Assembly (NCBI RefSeq): GCF_029227915.1
Contig: NC_079875.1
Location: 5,270,001-5,334,000, forward strand
From: Hydractinia symbiolongicarpus
Lineage: Eukaryota > Cnidaria > Hydrozoa > Anthoathecata > Hydractiniidae
Direction of reading: 5' to 3'
Length of the DNA: 64,000 nucleotides
Position numbers and translations under genes: made by a program. The stretch's first letter is position 1, and the number at the start of each line of letters is the position of its first letter. Positions 1-12,611 of the stretch are shown here, in pieces. A model generated the notes under the pieces. That model was not told the origin of the DNA and ran no database searches. It saw only the letters and a list, made by a program, of their open reading frames with translations.

Positions 1-431
1 TCAAGGGACAGAAGAACCAGTAATGCCACAATTTAGAGGTTAAGACTTCCAACCATCTAGCTTAATTTGATGTCAGATTTTACATAGTCCAAGCCTTCTG
101 TTTCCATTTGGCGTTGCATTTCTTCCACTTCTTTCCTTGGTGTTATCTCCCATTCCCTTTCATCGTCTTCAAGATGTAAATCAATGTTGCTCTAACGCTA
201 TAAAGTTTGTCCTCTAAGTTTATCCTTAACTCTTCTCAGTTTGAGTTACAATAGCCAAAACAATGAGTCATTGCTTATTTATAAGTTTTTAATCTTCTTG
301 TTTTGATTGTAAAACTACAATTAATAATTGATTATTTCAATTTCCGAGAAACGGTTTCAAAATTCAAATGCACAACAGGGAACAGAAAAAGGGTAAAATT
401 AGCATTATTTATATTATTTTATTTCATTTTA
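1..431. other. Non-coding flank before the duplicated array
   Basis: AT-rich sequence with no ORF or splice-bounded exon that I can support. The homology between units A and B appears to begin at its right edge, near TTTCAGTTGCTATAGAAACT at about 432, matching about 21459. Confidence 0.4.
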
Positions 432-1703
432 TTTCAGTTGCTATAGAAACTATTAACTTGATCTTTGCTCCTGTTTCAATCACCCTACAAAAACATATTG
501 CGTGCTCCATCTTTGTGATTTTACCGCTCTACTAGATTCAAGGTATGTAACTAAGGTATATAAGCACAACATTAAGGCATTAAACACAATACTCGTACCA
601 AACGTTCATTACCGTCCTCATGCCAGATGCCCTGGGAATGAGGTTGCTAATTTGACATATGAAGACATCATTAACCATGTTTGTTTATGCTGCTATTGAG
701 CTTTTTATTGATAGTTCATAAAAAGAGATTCCAAATTTTAAGCTGGTAATAAATAAGGTGTTACTTCGCGCCATCAACTCAAGCGTCGGTTACAAACAAA
801 TAAAATCTCTGCAATGGAGCAGAACCAATAACAAACAAACACTTATAGACACAGACCATATAAAAATCAACATTACGCACGCCTTCCTTTCACGCACGAT
901 TTGTTCTGGCAATAAGATATCTATTATGGTAAGAATTTTTTTTAATAAGATAGTTTAATCAGCCAAGAAAATGCTTTTGGAATGTATAATATTTTATTGA
1001 CTTCCTTTAGACAATCCCTTATTCAATTTCACGAATAAAAAAATATATATACTTATACGTATATCCGAAACCTGCATGCGAGAAAGTGATTGTTTTATAA
1101 AGAACCTTTCTATAACGGCCACATTTCGTATTTTGCAATATCAACCGTCTTAAATGACTTCGCATTTTCATCGTGTTGACATCTCCAATTATAATAATAA
1201 AATAATGACCGGACACGAGTCCGTTATATTGCTTTTTTGCGTACCTAAGTGACGCTAACATCTAAAATAATGTCAAAAAACGTCGCTGGCTTCCTTGTTT
1301 TTTCAGTAAAACAAACTTCATCCTGGATTATTGTAAAAAATTGTATTTCTGCATGTGACACAAACTCTGCTTTTCAAAAGTTCGCCGTGATATAAAATTT
1401 TAATTTGCGCTTTTATGCTTGACCGCTGGCGGCTTACGGGGAGGTGGCCTTGTGCAGTAGCATTTGCTTAAAAAAATGGAGAGTAGGCCACGTCTTTATA
1501 AAGGAAATACATGTACGCACAAAGCAACCTCATTTCGACCGTCAAGAAGAATAATTAAGTCGACGCCTATTCTATGACCATAATTAAATTGATAAAAGTT
1601 AATTTTACGCAAAAGTACTCTCTTCTGGAAGTATTAGAAAAAAAGCATCAGGTTCCAATTAGACGCGTGATCAGTTTTAAAGCAGCAATACCATTATAAG
1701 TAA

Positions 1704-1713
1704 GATATAAATA
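1704..1713 (+). promoter_or_regulatory. TATA-like box of broken toxin copy A
   Basis: GATATAAATA lies about 65 bp before the ATG. It is conserved in the same place in unit B (22454-22463) and absent from unit C. The role is inferred from position and conservation only. Confidence 0.4.
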
Positions 1714-1777
1714 AGTTCTCTTTTAAAAAAACTCGAAACATTTGTGTGATAATTCTGCATGAATCATTCTAATTCAG

Positions 1778-2188
1778 ATGAAGTGTTGTGTCCTGATACT
1801 GTGTATACAAACTTATGCTGTGCTAGCAAATAGCACTGACCGGTTTGTTGACAACAACAACTTACAAATTAGTTTCGGTAAAGATTGTTACTTATTTTGG
1901 AGAGCAGATTATGGCTATCGAAAAAACGGGGAGTTTAGATGCGTTTCTAAAGTCGGTGATACGATGTACGTTAAGAAGGCGAAGAATGGTTATTATTACA
2001 TTGGAAGCGACATTGGTCCTTCGTTTTGGAATGGAAATCGCGGAAACACAAAAAAGGTCAATCGCCCAGCGATATATTTTGGATAAGAAAGCAATCAGAT
2101 GAACTTTACGCAATAGGTTATGAAAATTGTTCTTTATATTGGCGTGGAGATAAAGGCGACGTTAAAAATGCTGAATTTCGATGCTAGG
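1778..2188 (+). pseudogene. Broken copy A of the secreted aerolysin-like pore-forming protein
   Basis: The first ~90 codons closely match the intact paralogues at 22529 and 32027: a hydrophobic signal peptide beginning MKCCVLILCIQ, then the first two aromatic/glycine repeats. After the NTKK region a short deletion shifts the frame and a stop follows at about 2084-2086. Similarity continues out of frame through the third repeat until about 2188, where the sequence jumps to the 3' flank (2192 onward matches about 23966 onward). The whole putative pore-forming module, about 1 kb, is therefore missing. ATG is preceded directly by AG, as in the paralogues. It could still make a truncated secreted repeat peptide of about 102 residues, but this looks like a dead gene. 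Confidence 0.85.
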
Positions 2189-3581
2189 AAGCGTCGTCTT
2201 TCACCGAATACATGATTTCTCTACCCATTTATATGAACATATAAAAAAACAAAACAAAGCTTTTAAAAATACCTTAATTTAATAAGATAAGCTTTAATAA
2301 GACAAAAAAAGTGAAGAAAACCAGACTTACGAACATTAACGCCACAACGCCAACGCCACAAAATCTTTCTTGAACTTTTAGGATAGTGTGACTCATTGTT
2401 ATGCCCATAGAGTAAACTTTACAACGGGACCACATGCAATATGACAAGTGGAACAACTTTTGTAGAATTTAAAGTGCGTGTATTAAGTTATTGCTTTGTT
2501 CCTGACATCCTGTTAAAATTTTCTCGGCCTACGTGTAAAATGTGAAGTAATTTTTACAGGGTTTATTGACATTAGATTGAAAATTTACGTAGGTTTATGA
2601 CTTTGGGTTAAAAAAATTATGATAGGATGATATGGTTTTCTGTTTATATTGTTTGTGTTACACAGTGCTGTTATTTTTAATTTTGTGTTAACTTTTATGG
2701 TAATAGACCACATGCAATGTCCTTACTCTTGCATGTAATTTTTTTTAATGAAAGGGTCTTTTTGTTAAATTCTCATCAACACGAGAATGTGTTCGAAAAG
2801 GTAGTTATTCGTCCAAAACAATGGGGTCCTAAACTTTAAAGTTTACGTTTACAAGAGACACCATCCGCCCCGGATTTTTAAAACAAAATGCAGTAATAAC
2901 ATCTTACGAAATAAAATTTGGTACAAATTGCTTTATGTTTACAGAGAAATTAGGCGTATGCAGCAAAAAAGGGTCTGTTACATTAAAAATTTTTAAACTA
3001 CAGAAAATGTGAATAACCAGGCTTACATTAAACACAACGAATTATGCGGCATTTTTTGCGTATGGTAACAAGTCCGTGTCGAGAAGCTGTTAAGGGATTT
3101 TAGGTCGTTTTTTAAAGTAAGAAAATTTTTTTACGTACTTTATGGTGCGCATTATTTTTGTTTCTTGTTGTCTTTTTAAAATATATGTACTTTATTCAAA
3201 ATTGATCTCCGGTTGTGTTTAGCCGCGAACTTAAAAATATGGTGGCGCGCGGTGTTTATAAACAAATTACTTTATTTTCTTTTTCTTCGGTACTGCAAAA
3301 AAGTGCGCTGACACTTTGACAATTTAAATGGGATATCGATTTGTGCTTCTCTAAGTAATAACTCGTCAGAGGTTTGTCGTTATTAAATAGTGCTATTTTA
3401 CGGCATATTCTCCGAGTGAAACTTTTCAAAGCTTACTTGCTGTTAATTTGATGTAATGTGACACCACATTTAGAAAAAACAAAGTTCAAAAAGGGACATT
3501 TACAATGACTACCGCTACACTGATTTCCCATCTAGTAAATACTGTATCCAAGATGCGATTCCATGCTTTTGATTTCAAGTG
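2189..3581. other. Spacer downstream of toxin copy A
   Basis: No supported gene. It aligns with the spacer after the unit B toxin gene (about 23966-24822) and partly with that after unit C (33740-34030). A 59-bp block at 3505-3563 containing a small ATG frame is essentially identical in B, but the frame is only about 41 codons there and I do not call it coding. Confidence 0.5.
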
Positions 3582-5690
3582 TATTATTATTATTATTATA
3601 AACAATTTTTATACAGGATATAGATTTTCAATATATATAATATTGCTATTAACAAACGTCCTGTCTTTAAAAATAACAATCAAAATATAGTAAGGTAAAA
3701 ATATATATTATATTAGCAATAAAAATGAAACTAGTTAAAAAGTCTTAAAATTAGCTAAAACTGCCAGATTGTGTGTGACATGATAGAATAAACAGCAAAT
3801 GTCTGTTTATGAAACTAACAGGCTACAAATAAAATATCACAACTGAAGTAAAGTCTCCGCAGAAAAAATAAGCACGTAAATCAAACAGAACACTCTGTAT
3901 TATCAAATGGAGTATGGGACTATCGGATATAATCAAATCAAAGGTTAAAAATCTTCAAAACATTTTTCCTAAACAAATTAAAATTTTCAATTTTACGAAT
4001 ATTTAATGGTAGCTCGTTGTAAAGTGTTACACCCATTGAAAAGAAACCAGATTTTGCATATTTGAGTTTTGTGAATGGAATTTGTAATCTATAACCATCA
4101 TTTCTTGTCCCCCTACCATGGGACTGTACTTTGAAGTAATCAATAAAGTTTGCACACGTTTTCCTTTCTAAACATTTTCGCACAAGTAGAATTGAATGTT
4201 TCTTCAATACGTTTTCAACAGGTGGTTGGCTTGTTCCAGTGACCGTTTCAGCTAGATTATCAATGGATTTAAGCTTATTTCTTTGCGTTTGGCTTAAATT
4301 TAGGTTTACCGTACCGTATATTATGCAAGGAAGAATCATTCCATTATAAATCTTTCTTTTTGATGAATCGTCGAGATAAGTTTGAAGAGAAGACAACATA
4401 CGTAATTTGGATACTGAACGCTTGTAGATTTTATCAAAATTAGTAGAGAGTGAAAGTGAACTATCCAACGTAGTTCCCAAGTATTTGTATGTTTCAGTAG
4501 CCTGTATCTCAGTGTCATCAAACAACAAGGACATATTTTTACCACAGGATGATAGTTTTTTCGAGGTACCAAAAAGCATACTTTCGGTTTTGCCTTTATT
4601 CAAGTTGATAACTAGCTGGTTGATTTGGAAATATGTTGAAATCAACTTCAAGTCCTTATTTAGCTGGTACTCGATTGATTCCTTGTTCTTTCCCTCGACA
4701 TAAACCACAGTGTCATCAGCAAAGTTCAAAGAATGCGTGTTTTTTAAGCATTTCTCAAAGTCATTAAAATAAATCAAGAAAAGAAGTGGTCCCAAGATCG
4801 AGCCTTGGGGCACTCCACAGGTGATCTTCATACGTTCTGATTTACACTTCTCAACAATACAGTATTGCTCCCTATCGAAAAGGTAGTCAGCGAACCAATT
4901 TCGAGCAGAACCTCTGATTCCAACACTTTTCAACTTTTCCAGGAGAATTGAATGGTTTAAAGTGTCAAAAGCCTTTGATAAGTCAATATAAAGTGCACCT
5001 ACCAAGTTGCCTTTGTCTACAGCTTTGCGAATATTGTCTGTCAGCAGGATGGTAGCTAGCTCAGTTGAACGTCTTTTCCGATAACCGAACTGATTTTCTG
5101 ATAAGATGTTGTTATTCTCGAGGTAATCAGATAGTTGTTTATGGACAGCTTTCTCGAGGATTTTTGATAAGGAAGAAAGTACGGAAATCGGTCGATAATT
5201 GTTGTTGCTGTCAGTTGCACCTCCTTTGTGAATTGGGGTAATTTTCGCAATTTTCCACTCAGTTGGAACCAGTCCAGTGGAAATCGACATGTTGATGAGG
5301 TGAGTTAATGGACTCGATAGGGGTTGGGCATCATCTTTCAGGATTCCTGGAGGTAGATTGTCACAACCAGCAGCTTTTCTCCGTTTTAGTGATCTCAGTT
5401 CTTTTTCCACAAATATTCGACTAACGTAGCCGAAAGTAAACACTTTTTTTGACGTAACAAGTTTTGGTGGTATCTCCCAGACGAAATTTCTTAGCTTAAA
5501 AGCTTTGGATTTAATTGATTGTGCAATGTTTGTAAAAAACTTACACAATACGTTTGCAGTATTCAGGTTCTTTTCCTGATCGATGCTCGTAGTTGCAGAA
5601 GCTGGAGGATGTTCTTTTGTTGGAAATATTTCTTTGATGCATTTCCAAAACTTAGCCGGGTTTTTACAATTCTCGTGTAGAAGATCCTAT
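3582..5690 (-). mobile_element. 5'-truncated CR1/L2-type LINE inserted in unit A
   Basis: Read on the minus strand, the element runs from a break at about 5690 through a reverse-transcriptase ORF to a 3' end of the form TATCCTGTATAAAAATTG followed by TTTATAATAATAAT at about 3582-3620. The (ATA)n tail and 5' truncation are typical of target-primed LINE insertion. Unit B is uninterrupted here: GATGCGATTCC at 3553-3563 and CTTGTGTCAAAT at about 5702 are adjacent at about 24812-24836. Exact ends and a target-site duplication could not be settled by eye. Confidence 0.85.
3938..5690 (-). pseudogene. Reverse transcriptase, C-terminal part of a LINE ORF2 (truncated)
   Basis: The open frame has no ATG of its own. 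It reads in from the truncated 5' edge with DLLHENCKNPAKFWKCI, a stretch equivalent to DLLYENRNNPQKFWKAL in the full-length LINE at 56082-59198. The reverse-transcriptase core is clear: YRPISVLSSLSKILEKAV, GYRKRRSTELA, AFDTLNHSILLEKL, GVPQGSILGPLLFLIYFNDF and the catalytic FADD. The upstream endonuclease domain is absent. No internal stops were seen in about 580 codons, so the insertion may be fairly recent, though without endonuclease it cannot be autonomous. It is a different family from the 56-59 kb element, judging by many substitutions. Confidence 0.9.
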
Positions 5691-5702
5691 TCTAGTGTTT
5701 TC

Positions 5703-6265
5703 TTGTGTCAAATATTTCTACAAATATAACATTCCTGCCACTTTAGCCATAATAAAAAATATAGTCTAATAAAACCTATTATTACCCCATCATTGCAAAA
5801 ATAATCGGAAAATTATTTGGAGAAATAAGTTTCACTGAATGTTCCAAAATTAATGGAGATACCGGACTGAGTGCTTCCTGCTGGTAAACCGTATCGCACA
5901 TGCGTATAGGCGTAAAAACTTTATCGGTTAAAATTAATCACAGAAAACCGCTCGTCGTAGTCCAGCTAAAAAATCAGTCAACAATTTTATTTTGCGGAAA
6001 AACGTTTTTGTGAAATTTGAAAAACTGTCAGTTAAAACGTAACCACATCCTACAGGCTACGCTTACAGAATTCCAGTAAAATAATAAACCTCAAGTATCA
6101 CAGCTTGTTCTTATATGAATCAATAATATTTAGATTTTTGCCAAAAGTTATATTGCAGTAAGGGGTGTAGCTACCAACCTGCCTGATTTAAAACAATTTT
6201 TTGCAACCAACCGTATTCGATATTTAGCTACTTTCCCTTTTAACCAAAGGTAGTTAACAGCTAGC
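5703..6265. other. Non-coding spacer, unit A
   Basis: It matches unit B at about 24832-25410 (for example the GGTAAACCGTATCGC block). No gene is supported. Confidence 0.5.
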
Positions 6266-6267
6266 TA

Positions 6268-6653
6268 CAATCCTGGCCAAAATTGGTTGAGAAAAGGCCA
6301 AACACATGTGGATTTATTATCTTTATTATAATTATTTTTGTTTCTGTTGTCCCATGTGTAGAGATTCTCTGTTTTGTTGACATAAACTAGCCAGCAAAAT
6401 TGTGGTATGTGTATACTAAAACAGTGCAGGTTTTCACTTATAGAATAGTAGCTAGTTTCCAGTCCCCTCTCCCCCATTTCAATGTTGAAGTCATTGTCAC
6501 ATTGTCACAGTTTGAAAAATGCAGTTGGCCACTCAACCCACAGCCAGCCATTGGCTTCAACATTAAAATGGGGGGAGAGGGGGCTTGCATCTTTGTTTAT
6601 CTTATAAGCTTATGTTGCATTGGAAATTTTATCAACAATTTTGGCCAAGATTG
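6268..6653. mobile_element. MITE-like element with inverted ends, TA target
   Basis: 386 bp flanked by TA on both sides. The left end CAATCCTGGCCAAAATTGGT and the reverse complement of the right end, CAATCTTGGCCAAAATTGTT, are near-identical inverted repeats. The homologous site in unit B (about 25409-25417) reads straight through with a single TA and no insert. This fits a non-autonomous Tc1/mariner-type element. ORFs inside it are incidental. Confidence 0.85.
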
Positions 6654-7225
6654 TAGATAACCCCTAGTTGCCGCTTAGTAATAATCCAATGGAGAAAATT
6701 AACAGAATTAGAAATATGCTGACTAAGAGCAACAGCTGCCATATCAAACATAATGATAAGGCTAGCTAGCTGGCTATTTTAGTATGCTTCCTCGAAATCT
6801 ACGTTGGTAGCCAAATTATTAAAATTGGTGGTTTAGGATGTGTACAAGGCTGAAAAACGTTACAATATATTTATCTGAACATGTAAAAAGACATAAACAA
6901 AAATAAAAAGCTTTAATAAGAAAAAAAGTAAAGAAAACCAGATGTACCACCATCAACGCCGCTGCTTTCAAAATGACCGTAGTTACGCTGGCTCAGATTG
7001 TTTCAAAGTCCGTTAAAATGGCGTTCTGCGGGAATTTTCTGGATTTTACAGAAAATGCTTTTAAGCACATAATGTATAAAAATGCAAAATAAGTTTCAAC
7101 AACTCTAAAATTGAACTAAAATATGATTCGCTGTTTTGCAGTCTTTATCAAATCAACCATCTCTTGTTTAACCACCCGCCTATTTGCTTATTTTAGTAAA
7201 ACAGCCAAATATTAGCCTACTTTAA

Positions 7226-9000
7226 TAATGAAATAATCATAATTCGGCTCTCTCTCCTTTCACAACATTCACTTTTAGTATTTGACCATTCTTTAGATAG
7301 CTAACTTTTAGTGCTACACATATGTGGCCCACTAGCCAGGCTGAAGGGTGAAGGGAGGTGGTCTCTAGCTAGCTAACATTAGGAAAATCGCAAAAATTTA
7401 TATATTTATATCATTGCATTTTTATTAAAAGTTTTTTTATGCAAGAACCAAAAATTGTGGCAGTAAGATAATTTATTTGAAAATAAAATTAGTAGAAAAT
7501 GTTCAGCGAAATATAAATTATATATATATTAAATTTTTTTACAAAAAGCTGAATTGAAACTGGAAATAAAGAGCCTAAATAATTATTTCATAAAATGAGA
7601 TGATTTTTCATCGTAATATAACTATAAAAAGATTAACGCTATAAGTCAATTTTAGAATGACTGTGCAACAATTATATAAATTTTAATAAAATAAAATTGA
7701 AGAGAAACAAATTTTAATAAAAAAGTTAAAAATATATAAAAGTTTATGTCTTCACTATTTTATTTATTTTTCTTTTTTTCAAGAGTGTATACATTGTATA
7801 TTGCATTATAATTTATCATCCGCAAAAGTAGAAATTTTTCAAATCTTTTGTCTGTTACTAAAATGTATGCTCTCATACATAATACTAAAGTTATTATAAA
7901 TACAAAGACATTTTCGGGTATATCTGCGAAATTATGTTTCAAAACATTTGCAGAAATACATTCTACAAAACAAGATGAAAATGTATTTTTCCCATATTTA
8001 TGGCATGTTTTTGTTTGATATAAACATTCCAATACTGAAAAATTATATAAAAAAATAAAAATAAACATTTTTCTGTCATCATTTTTCTTTTGAAAAAATA
8101 TCCAAACTGTAATTTTTTACAAAAATGCCTTATGATCTCAAACATTATTTTTTTTATGGCATCCTGATTACAAAAGTGTTTCACAAAAAAAATTTCATGC
8201 ACATCGGTCAAAATTTTGCACATCGGTTATTGAATCTAACTTTTCTGTCAAATGTCAAATTCAGTCAGGCTAACAAGTCTATTGTGTATTACGAACCTGA
8301 TTATACGATGCAGGTTGGCTTCGTATTAACTCAGTTGGCAGGTCAACCTGCTTTGAAAAAAATCATTCTTTATGGGAAAAGTCAAACCCAGGAAATGATC
8401 TATATCTATTGTTCTATGTTTTTGAAAAAAAGTAGCAGATCAAAAGTGTAAACAAATCAGCAAATAAACGAAAGATTGTCATTGCGTATTTGGTTTAGCT
8501 ACCAACGGTTAAAAAGAATTTTAAAACATAACATGGTTGTTTCTTTTTTGTTTTAGCTTGCAATGGGCATTCTTTTGCTTTTTCAACCTAACACTGGCTT
8601 AGCAAGTGATATTATATGAATCGAGTGAAGTCGCCGATTCAACTCATCCTGAGTTGGAAAACCAGCCAGCTGGCTTTAGGAGAGTTGACTTGATTTATAT
8701 AATGTCAAAGAAGTTTTTAGTAATGGTCTATTTTATGCCAGCTGGTTAACTTAATCACAAATGGGTCAATCCATCTTATATAATCAGGCTCCAGGCTGGT
8801 GTAACAAAACAGTTTTCACAGAACTGACTAGCTAAGCTATGCCTATATAGCTAGAGAGAGAGATACAAATGCCATCTTTTTCGGAGTCTTGCAGTAGTAG
8901 CAGTCACTCTGGTTAAACTTATGATTGAAAATATCAGCTCGTGATTGAAAACGGCAATATACTGGATAAATAGTTAGCTAACTAGTGTGCTAAATTTGTA
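7226..9000. other. AT-rich intergenic stretch
   Basis: Very AT-rich, with poly-A/T runs between 7400 and 8100. No unit B counterpart is obvious. ORFs at 7760-8451 lack domain signatures and overlap on both strands, so I do not call them. Confidence 0.4.
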
Positions 9001-9351
9001 CGTATAGTGGCAATTTTTGCCAATTTTTTATGCGATCCACGAAAAAAACGAAACATTTGTTAAATAAATTTCATTTAGCTTTCATAAAATTCAAACAGAC
9101 TACAAAAATTCGCTTTGGAACAAAAGTAATTAAATTTTAAGCAGATAGTGGCATTTTTAACAAATTTCAAGCTTCTAATGACGTCATAGAATATGTGCTG
9201 ACGCAAACAAAAAATTATTGCTGCCATTTTGTTCCTTCTATGACGTACTATAAGTGTGCAAAGTTTGAATTAATTTGAACAACCGTATGAAAAGTTATTG
9301 AGGGGGGATGACCCCCGGTATGTTCGAAGAACCCCGGACCGAATAGGGTTA
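9001..9351 (-). mobile_element. Third copy (one-ended) of the CCCTATTCGG inverted-repeat element
   Basis: The right edge at 9333-9351 reads CCCCGGACCGAATAGGGTTA, matching the element ends at 52951 and 53697. The interior (pieces such as AAGTGTGCAAAGTTTGAATT and the CAAGCTT region) is the reverse complement of the first half of the 52951-53697 copy. The opposite terminus is missing, so it is a truncated copy in inverted orientation. Confidence 0.75.
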
Positions 9352-9368
9352 AAACAGTTTTAATGGAA

Positions 9369-9463
9369 CTGACAATTGCTGTACATTAAGCGTGGGACTG
9401 TTATCACGAATATACATGGCCTCAGCTATTTCTCTCTCTTTAAAGTGGTGAACATTAATATAT
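9369..9463. repeat. Dispersed repeat, copy 1 (partner 12612-12700)
   Basis: Shared order of short blocks with the partner: ATTGCTG, CATATTAAGCGTG or TACATTAAGCGTG, ATCACGAA, ATGGCCTCAG and GGTGAACATTA. The two copies lie either side of the first RING-gene exon. Family unknown. Confidence 0.55.
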
Positions 9464-9639
9464 CATTAATATTAATATATCATTTTACTTGTGTTTTTTT
9501 TTGTTTGTTTTTTCATATTTTATTGACAAGATAATTTGTTTTTAGAAATTGTTTAAAACCACATCATTAAAATTTTCAAATTAAGTTCTTAAATGACCCA
9601 GACATAATCAAAACAATATTTGCGATAATTAATTAGTGT

Positions 9640-11288
9640 TATTATTGTGAAGCGTTAAAATTTTAATTTTGCATTAATTTTATTATAATGGAATGATTAC
9701 AGAGATCAAACTGTATTCAAAAATTTAAAAGTTGAGTGAAAAGGATGTATCTACTCTCGAGTACCCTAAAATCACCTATTGGAGAGAGGTTTCTCTTGAA
9801 TTATCAATTTTTTATTACTTTTGATATCCTGACTCGTTTATTGCATGACTTAAATTGGAAGCACACTCTGGTCATTTACTTATGGAGTTCGTGTATTCAA
9901 ACTTTAATGATATGTGAAATTATAAGAAACTATTCCTGCTTCTCTGTAATGTCTTACTGAGAAAGTTACCCAATTTTAAAAATTTTCTCCAATTTGTTCT
10001 GATACCAAGTCTTCTAGTTAATGATGTGTTTTCTGTCATATCTTCAGAGTCAGTGCTTAATTAAGGACAAATTGTTTTCAAGAGAACCTTTAATAGTTGT
10101 ACTCCTGCACGCTTGGTTTGACGTCATTCCATATGTACTAGTAACCACATTAAATGTCAATCACAATGTTTTCAACATCATTTAATAGGAAATAATAAAA
10201 GTAATAATTTATGGAAAGAAAATTATATAAAACAAAAGTAAAAGTTATTTCAATAATAATAAAAGTAGTTTTCATAAAACGAAAGATTGATAACTATGAT
10301 ATTATCTCAATACATTTTAACCATATAAACACGTCATCACATTACTTTTTTCACTGGTAAGTACATGCGAACGTTTTGACATTTTTTTATTTATTTGAAC
10401 GATATTACAAGAGATGGGACAGGTGTCACTATTAAAGTTTCCAAAAATTTCTTTTTAGACTAAACTTTTAAAACGAGGGACATGTTTCTAATTTTACTGT
10501 CCCAGTCCCACTTTCAACTTTAAAATTTTTTTTTTTGTTCATCAAAAGAATTATATTTTGTTTTTGGTTTTTGAAAAAAATCGAATGTTTTATCTGTCTT
10601 TCCAAGTGATATACTGACACTGTTGTAAGTAATGTTGTTCGTTTGAAAAATTTACAGTTAATTTAATGTTTTATTTACCATTGATATTTTACAAAAATTA
10701 AACCCATAAAAGAATATTTATATTTTTTCACTTAAACATTTTGGTTTATAAAGTGCTCAAACTTTAACCTTTTATACCCTATTTTATAGAAAGATTTTTA
10801 GGACCACTTTTCCGGCCCTTTGAGCATCCTAAATTATTTTACCTTAAGTTAGAATCCAAGCTACTCAAGCTGCTCTCTAAATGAACGAATGTGAAGTGTT
10901 CAAAAAAAAATAATCTTTTATGCACAGAATTTTAAAAAGAATTATTTCTTTCGGAAATGGACTATCGCCACCAAAAGTTATTAAAAAACCTGGCATTTTT
11001 AATAACAAATACACTACATTGCATGAGCATCTGATTGTCTGAACTCAGTCACTCTTATATTAAACACTTGTTGCTTCTGTGATCGTTAAAACAAGTTCAA
11101 ACCAACGGGGAATTAAAATCTATTTCTTTTTCTTTGTAATTAAACCTTTTCAGACAGTAGTTGATTTTCTAGCTTCATTTATAATCGATGAGAATTTGCG
11201 AAGAGGTACAAAAGACTAACACAAAGGAAATCATTTTATTTGTTATATAGAATTACATTTATCTATGGAATTTTAGAAGCACAAGAAA
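9640..11288 (+). repeat. Unit A upstream of the RING gene (partner about 28540-30060)
   Basis: Collinear similarity to unit B: GTGAAAAGGATGTATCTACT at about 9737 and 28685, the CCAATTTG region at about 9990 and 28920, TAAGTACATGCGAACGTTTT at about 10360 and 29240. No gene is supported within it. It presumably holds the promoter of the RING gene. A 3' splice acceptor-like TTTTAG lies 14 bp before that gene's ATG. Confidence 0.8.
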
Positions 11289-11545
11289 ATGGATTTACCA
11301 ACAGTTGAGCTTGCTGCGATATTGGAATGCAAGATTTGCTTAGATACATATTACAAGCCGAAAATTCTTAATTGTGGACATGCTTATTGTCAAGATTGCT
11401 TAGATGATATTCTAGTGTTTCAAAATGATGGAAGTGCTGAACTGCCTTGTCCATTAAGATGTACAAAAAAGACTATTCTAAGCAAGGAGGAAACAACATC
11501 GTCGCTAACAGCTGTATATACTTTTGCTGTCCTTTTGGACAAGAT
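11289..11545 (+). CDS. TRIM-type RING/B-box protein, exon 1 (RING)
   Basis: Encodes residues 1-85 plus two bases. A RING finger occupies residues 14-58: C14, C17, C29, H31, C34, C37, C54 and C58, in the C3HC4 order, with CGHAYCQDC as the core. The last pair is separated by three residues rather than two. RING fingers of this class recruit E2 enzymes, so an E3 ubiquitin ligase is the likely role. The ATG context AGAAAATGG is good. The exon ends at a strong GTAAGT donor in phase 2, and the frame stops one codon further if unspliced. A dead duplicate lies at 30061-30224. Confidence 0.85.
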
Positions 11546-12611
11546 GTAAGTTAAATTTTGTGCAGGAATTTTGCTGAACGGTACGCAAAACATTGTCCGG
11601 CAAACATACTCGGTATAATATGCTGCCAATGATAAATCTGTTTATCAACACTTTTAGAATGCTATGTTAAGTTCATAAAACAGTCTACCTAGCCACATTC
11701 TCAGAGTAAAAAACAGAATCACAAATAAGTGAGAATTCTTTGTCTTGCTGTTTTTTTTTTTTTGATTTAGGTAGCTGAAAATCACAATTAACATAGTTAG
11801 TATGTTAGCTAGGCTTATTTTAGATCATAAAATGAAAGAACCTCTTGTTTTCTAACATATAAATAAAATTGATTTCCTGGGTGTGATCAAACCATATTTA
11901 ATTTCTCGTGGTTGCGTGTTCTAGCAATCTTGCAAATACCCTCGGTTAAAATTTAGATGCACATGAAAAGTAAGCAGTTTTAGATTGGTTAGGAAAAAAA
12001 ACAGCTCAGTGCAAAAACGCAAAAAAAGAATGCCTGCCGGATTAGGATTGTGGGATCCGCAATAACAGACGGTGACTATGTTGCACATGCGAGCTGGGGA
12101 CTTTTAGTAACATAGTGTGCCACAAATAGATTGGAGTGTTTACAACAATAACACACTTACAGCGATACAGGGTTTCGAATGTAATACATTACAGGTTAGA
12201 ATCTGTTTTAACCCTGTCATAAAAAAAACTGTTGGCCAGAATTTTTATTTAATTTAAGGAATAAGTTCCCGTAATAGTTTAAAAAATACTTGCGCTAACA
12301 TGAAAACCGTGTTGCACATACGTGTTTCGATTGCTTTTACCAGCAACTTCTACAGTCGCAATACCCCTTTTTTTTAAAAAAAACAGCTAAGCTTTAGTTT
12401 ACATAAAAGCAGGAAACAGGCGCGGTTACGCTGTGCAAGTAAGATAAATATGCAGCAATTTTAATTTGTAGAATAAGGTTCATCATCGTTACTATCATTG
12501 TCAGTTTAAATAAAAGCGAATTGGTAAGACTGACGTAGACCGCTAGGAGCCAAATTGCATTCCTCCCCTTGTTGTTTACAAATATTATTCAATTCAAATT
12601 AATTGTAAGGG

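Larger units (their letters stand above)
432..7225 (+). repeat. Segmental duplication unit A, 5' part (partner about 21459-25960)
   Basis: Long collinear similarity to unit B. Paired landmarks include the sequence around 487 and 21491, the TATA-like stretch at 1704 and 22454, the toxin start at 1778 and 22529, a near-identical block at 3505-3563 and 24764-24822, and blocks at 6660-7225 and 25410-25960. Unit A has lost the middle of its toxin gene, and has gained a LINE fragment and a small inverted-repeat element that unit B lacks. Edges are approximate because they were judged by eye. Confidence 0.85.

Noticed and set aside
7760-8451. Overlapping ORFs of 86-108 codons on both strands
   Set aside because: Low-complexity AT-rich translation, no cysteine, membrane or domain pattern.
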